44,019 bases of DNA from Thermoflexus hugenholtzii JAD2 (GTDB taxonomy: Bacteria > Chloroflexota > UBA11872 > UBA12225), in the NCBI GenBank assembly GCA_945907765.1, contig CAMDTO010000007.1, positions 1-44,019 on the forward strand, in the 5' to 3' direction. The notes beneath the pieces were generated by a model. That model was not told the origin of the DNA. It saw nothing but the letters and a program-made list of their open reading frames with translations, and ran no database searches. Position numbers and translations under genes: made by a program. This document shows positions 43,946 through 44,019 of this stretch, piece after piece; position 1 is the first letter of the stretch, and the number at the start of each line of letters is the position of its first letter.

Positions 43946-44019
43946 ATGCCCAAGCAACTCATCTTCCGTGAAGACGCACGGCGTGCCCTCGCCAAGGGTG
44001 TTGAGATCGTTGCCCGCAC
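43946..44019 (+). CDS. groEL: Chaperonin GroEL, N-terminal part (cut by window edge)
   Basis: This is missing from the ORF track because it runs off the right end. From ATG 43946 the first 24 residues start 'MPKQLIFREDARRALAKGV', the standard N terminus of GroEL/Hsp60. AGGAG lies about ten bases upstream. The leader (about 43788-43945) carries a CIRCE element. No groES precedes it, so groEL is transcribed without groES here, unlike the usual groESL operon. GroEL is the cytosolic ATP-dependent folding chamber. Confidence 0.92.
   Translation, partial: MPKQLIFREDARRALAKGVEIVAR

Noticed and set aside
1-44019. CRISPR arrays, phage genes, toxin-antitoxin or defence systems
   Set aside because: I looked for direct repeats with regular spacing, integrases, capsid or terminase genes and typical toxin pairs, and saw none.

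Overview
This window is GC-rich bacterial DNA (about 60% GC by eye). It looks like a Chloroflexota-type genome, possibly a SAR202/Dehalococcoidia or Thermomicrobia-like lineage. The hints are the gene mix (DegT aminotransferase, amidohydrolase, mannonate dehydratase, old-yellow-enzyme, DUF993, cyclophilin-like protein), a PurL carrying PurS-like domains, a class II-type PurE, and HrcA/CIRCE control of groEL. The phylum call is an inference from content. No rRNA or other strong marker is present.

Layout. 1-680: nested insertion-sequence debris (edge of an IS3-like orfA inside an IS5-family remnant). 898-1880: a COG4280-type membrane protein interrupted by one in-frame TGA, plus a small two-helix membrane partner. 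1954-7263: carbohydrate and secondary metabolism (amidohydrolase, DegT aminotransferase, serine beta-lactamase-like hydrolase, mannonate dehydratase). 7526-10932: a complete three-gene cassette (circularly permuted ATP-grasp, alpha-E protein, transglutaminase) in advanced decay, with many frameshifts, stops and at least one deletion. 10941-20574 (minus strand): a tightly overlapping purine operon purL-purQ-purC-purE-purF-purDM-purN that encodes every step from PRPP to SAICAR. 20687-25121: two large convergent membrane proteins of the GT-C/YfhO type. 25238-29335: VOC protein, uracil phosphoribosyltransferase, 2-hydroxyacid dehydrogenase, cyclophilin-like protein and Gfo/Idh/MocA oxidoreductase. 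29384-35132: small unknowns, two adjacent broken catabolic genes (old-yellow-enzyme and DUF993) and a two-domain rhodanese. 35280-37607: class I glutamine synthetase and PP2C phosphatase. 38101-38177: tRNA-Pro(TGG). 38253-41855: thiolase, 3-hydroxyacyl-CoA dehydrogenase, enoyl-CoA hydratase and a B12-binding mutase small subunit. 41866-43632: DUF192 protein and Mrp Fe-S carrier. 43741-end: two variant CIRCE operators and the start of groEL.

How it works together. The purine operon is the functional centre. It shows four ATGA stop/start overlaps, a PurD-PurM fusion directly followed by PurN (the domain order of the eukaryotic GART protein), a PurE resembling the animal class II AIR carboxylase with no PurK nearby, and a PurL with two PurS-like repeats at its N terminus. 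The four acyl-CoA genes at 38-42 kb look like a fatty-acid or branched-acid degradation set. The contrast between intact core genes and clustered broken accessory genes suggests ongoing genome erosion. At four genes the evidence rests on only one or two lesions, and a sequencing or assembly error must be excluded.
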